In this document: positions 63,660 to 64,000 of the stretch, in pieces
How the letters are laid out: each line of letters opens with the position of its first letter
Numbering within the stretch: the first letter of the stretch is position 1
Assembly (NCBI GenBank): GCA_016715405.1
Contig: JADKAE010000003.1
Coordinates: 248,001-312,000, forward strand
Direction: 5' to 3'
DNA length: 64,000 bases
Source of the DNA: Saprospiraceae bacterium
Lineage (GTDB): Bacteria > Bacteroidota > Bacteroidia > Chitinophagales > Saprospiraceae
Position numbers and translations under genes: made by a program
The notes under the pieces: model-generated
Seen by the model: the letters and a program-made list of their open reading frames with translations, nothing else
Told to the model about the DNA's origin: nothing
The model's database searches: none

Positions 63660-64000
63660 TCAGGGATTAATATCCGCCAGCGTGCGGATAAACACCTGTG
63701 CTGCGTTAAAATCAGATACAACACCTATCACGGTAACAGCGCCGGCAGGCACGTTGCTTGCTGCAAAGCTGGCCTGGCTGCGCGTAAACAGCGCCATGGA
63801 ACCAGTACCATCGCTGATATTTTTCGACCCCGAATAGGTGCCGCCTTCAGTGAAGGTCACGTTGACAATTTTTACCAGCGTAGATTCCCAGGTATTGAAG
63901 TTGGCGTTGATGTCGGCAATGGTAGCCTCGCGCGGTGTGGGGTTGTTGCCCGAGCTAATAACGGTAGCATTGGAGTTGGGCACGTTGTTGACCTGCAGCA
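63660..64000 (-). CDS. DUF5689-like secreted protein, C-terminal part (truncated at window edge)
   Basis: The reading frame is open to the right window edge, so only the last 113 residues are visible. They read QVNNVPNSNATVISSGNNPT, REATIADINANFNTWESTLV, KIVNVTFTEGGTYSGSKNIS, DGTGSMALFTRSQASFAASN and GVVSDFNAAQVFIRTLADIN. This OB-fold-like pattern (WE..LV.I.NVTF...GT, DGTG...L.TR) is that of DUF5689, found in secreted Bacteroidota proteins, often fused to nucleases or lamin-tail domains. No signal peptide or upstream domain is visible. Confidence 0.72.
   Translation of the reverse strand, partial: LQVNNVPNSNATVISSGNNPTPREATIADINANFNTWESTLVKIVNVTFTEGGTYSGSKNISDGTGSMALFTRSQASFAASNVPAGAVTVIGVVSDFNAAQVFIRTLADINP

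Overview
The window looks like a chromosome segment of a Bacteroidota member, most plausibly of the Saprospiria (inference). The supporting signs are C-terminal type IX secretion (T9SS) sorting domains, a SusC/SusD pair, a hybrid two-component regulator with an AraC output domain, TAnnTTTG -7 boxes instead of E. coli-type promoters, and Bacteroidota versions of RseP, UbiX, Tex and malate dehydrogenase. No rRNA, tRNA, CRISPR array or transposase was recognised. Many genes in 2-29 kb, and a few housekeeping genes elsewhere (rsmE, ltaE, glycerate kinase, a CNNM/HlyC-type protein), carry frameshifts. Several sit in homopolymers, so many are probably assembly indels. The 39-55 kb stretch is free of them.

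Layout. 1-5 kb: the 3' end of a GH92 alpha-mannosidase, a decayed PIN toxin module, an NTF2-like secreted protein, a broken clan GH-A hydrolase and a small cupin. 5.4-16.5 kb: two giant secreted proteins, one CARDB/PKD-like and one RHS-repeat with a T9SS tail, bracketed by two copies of the cupin 3' end. 16.6-22.1 kb: a six-gene oxidative L-fucose (or similar 6-deoxysugar) operon on the minus strand, with a divergent TPR-sensor hybrid histidine kinase/AraC regulator. 24.9-29.3 kb: an accessory zone with an ATPase, alpha-carbonic anhydrase, a jacalin-like lectin fragment and a broken AbiEii-type module. 29.4-41.6 kb: a Tat-exported Gfo/Idh oxidoreductase followed by housekeeping genes. 41.9-46.1 kb: an orphan SusC/SusD pair. 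46.3-51.2 kb: Tex, a VWA protein, a peroxiredoxin-like protein and mdh. 51.4-56.1 kb: three tandem M43 metalloproteases with T9SS tails. 56.3-64 kb: glycerate kinase, a large TPR protein with an outer-membrane barrel partner, a small DNA-binding protein, TrmN6 and a partial DUF5689-like protein.

The most striking unexplained signal lies between genes. At least a dozen spacers are filled by arrays of short words, mostly 7 nt and sometimes 8, 9 or 13 nt. Each array is a left arm of tandem words, a short loop, and a right arm of the reverse-complement words. The word differs between loci, and the arrays commonly begin or end inside the stop codon of the flanking gene. In the L-fucose operon the five spacers use two such families in strict alternation, A-B-A-B-A. 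The arrays resemble heptanucleotide STRR-type repeats of cyanobacteria in style, but here they form long hairpins anchored at gene ends. They are the best candidate for an undescribed system in this window.
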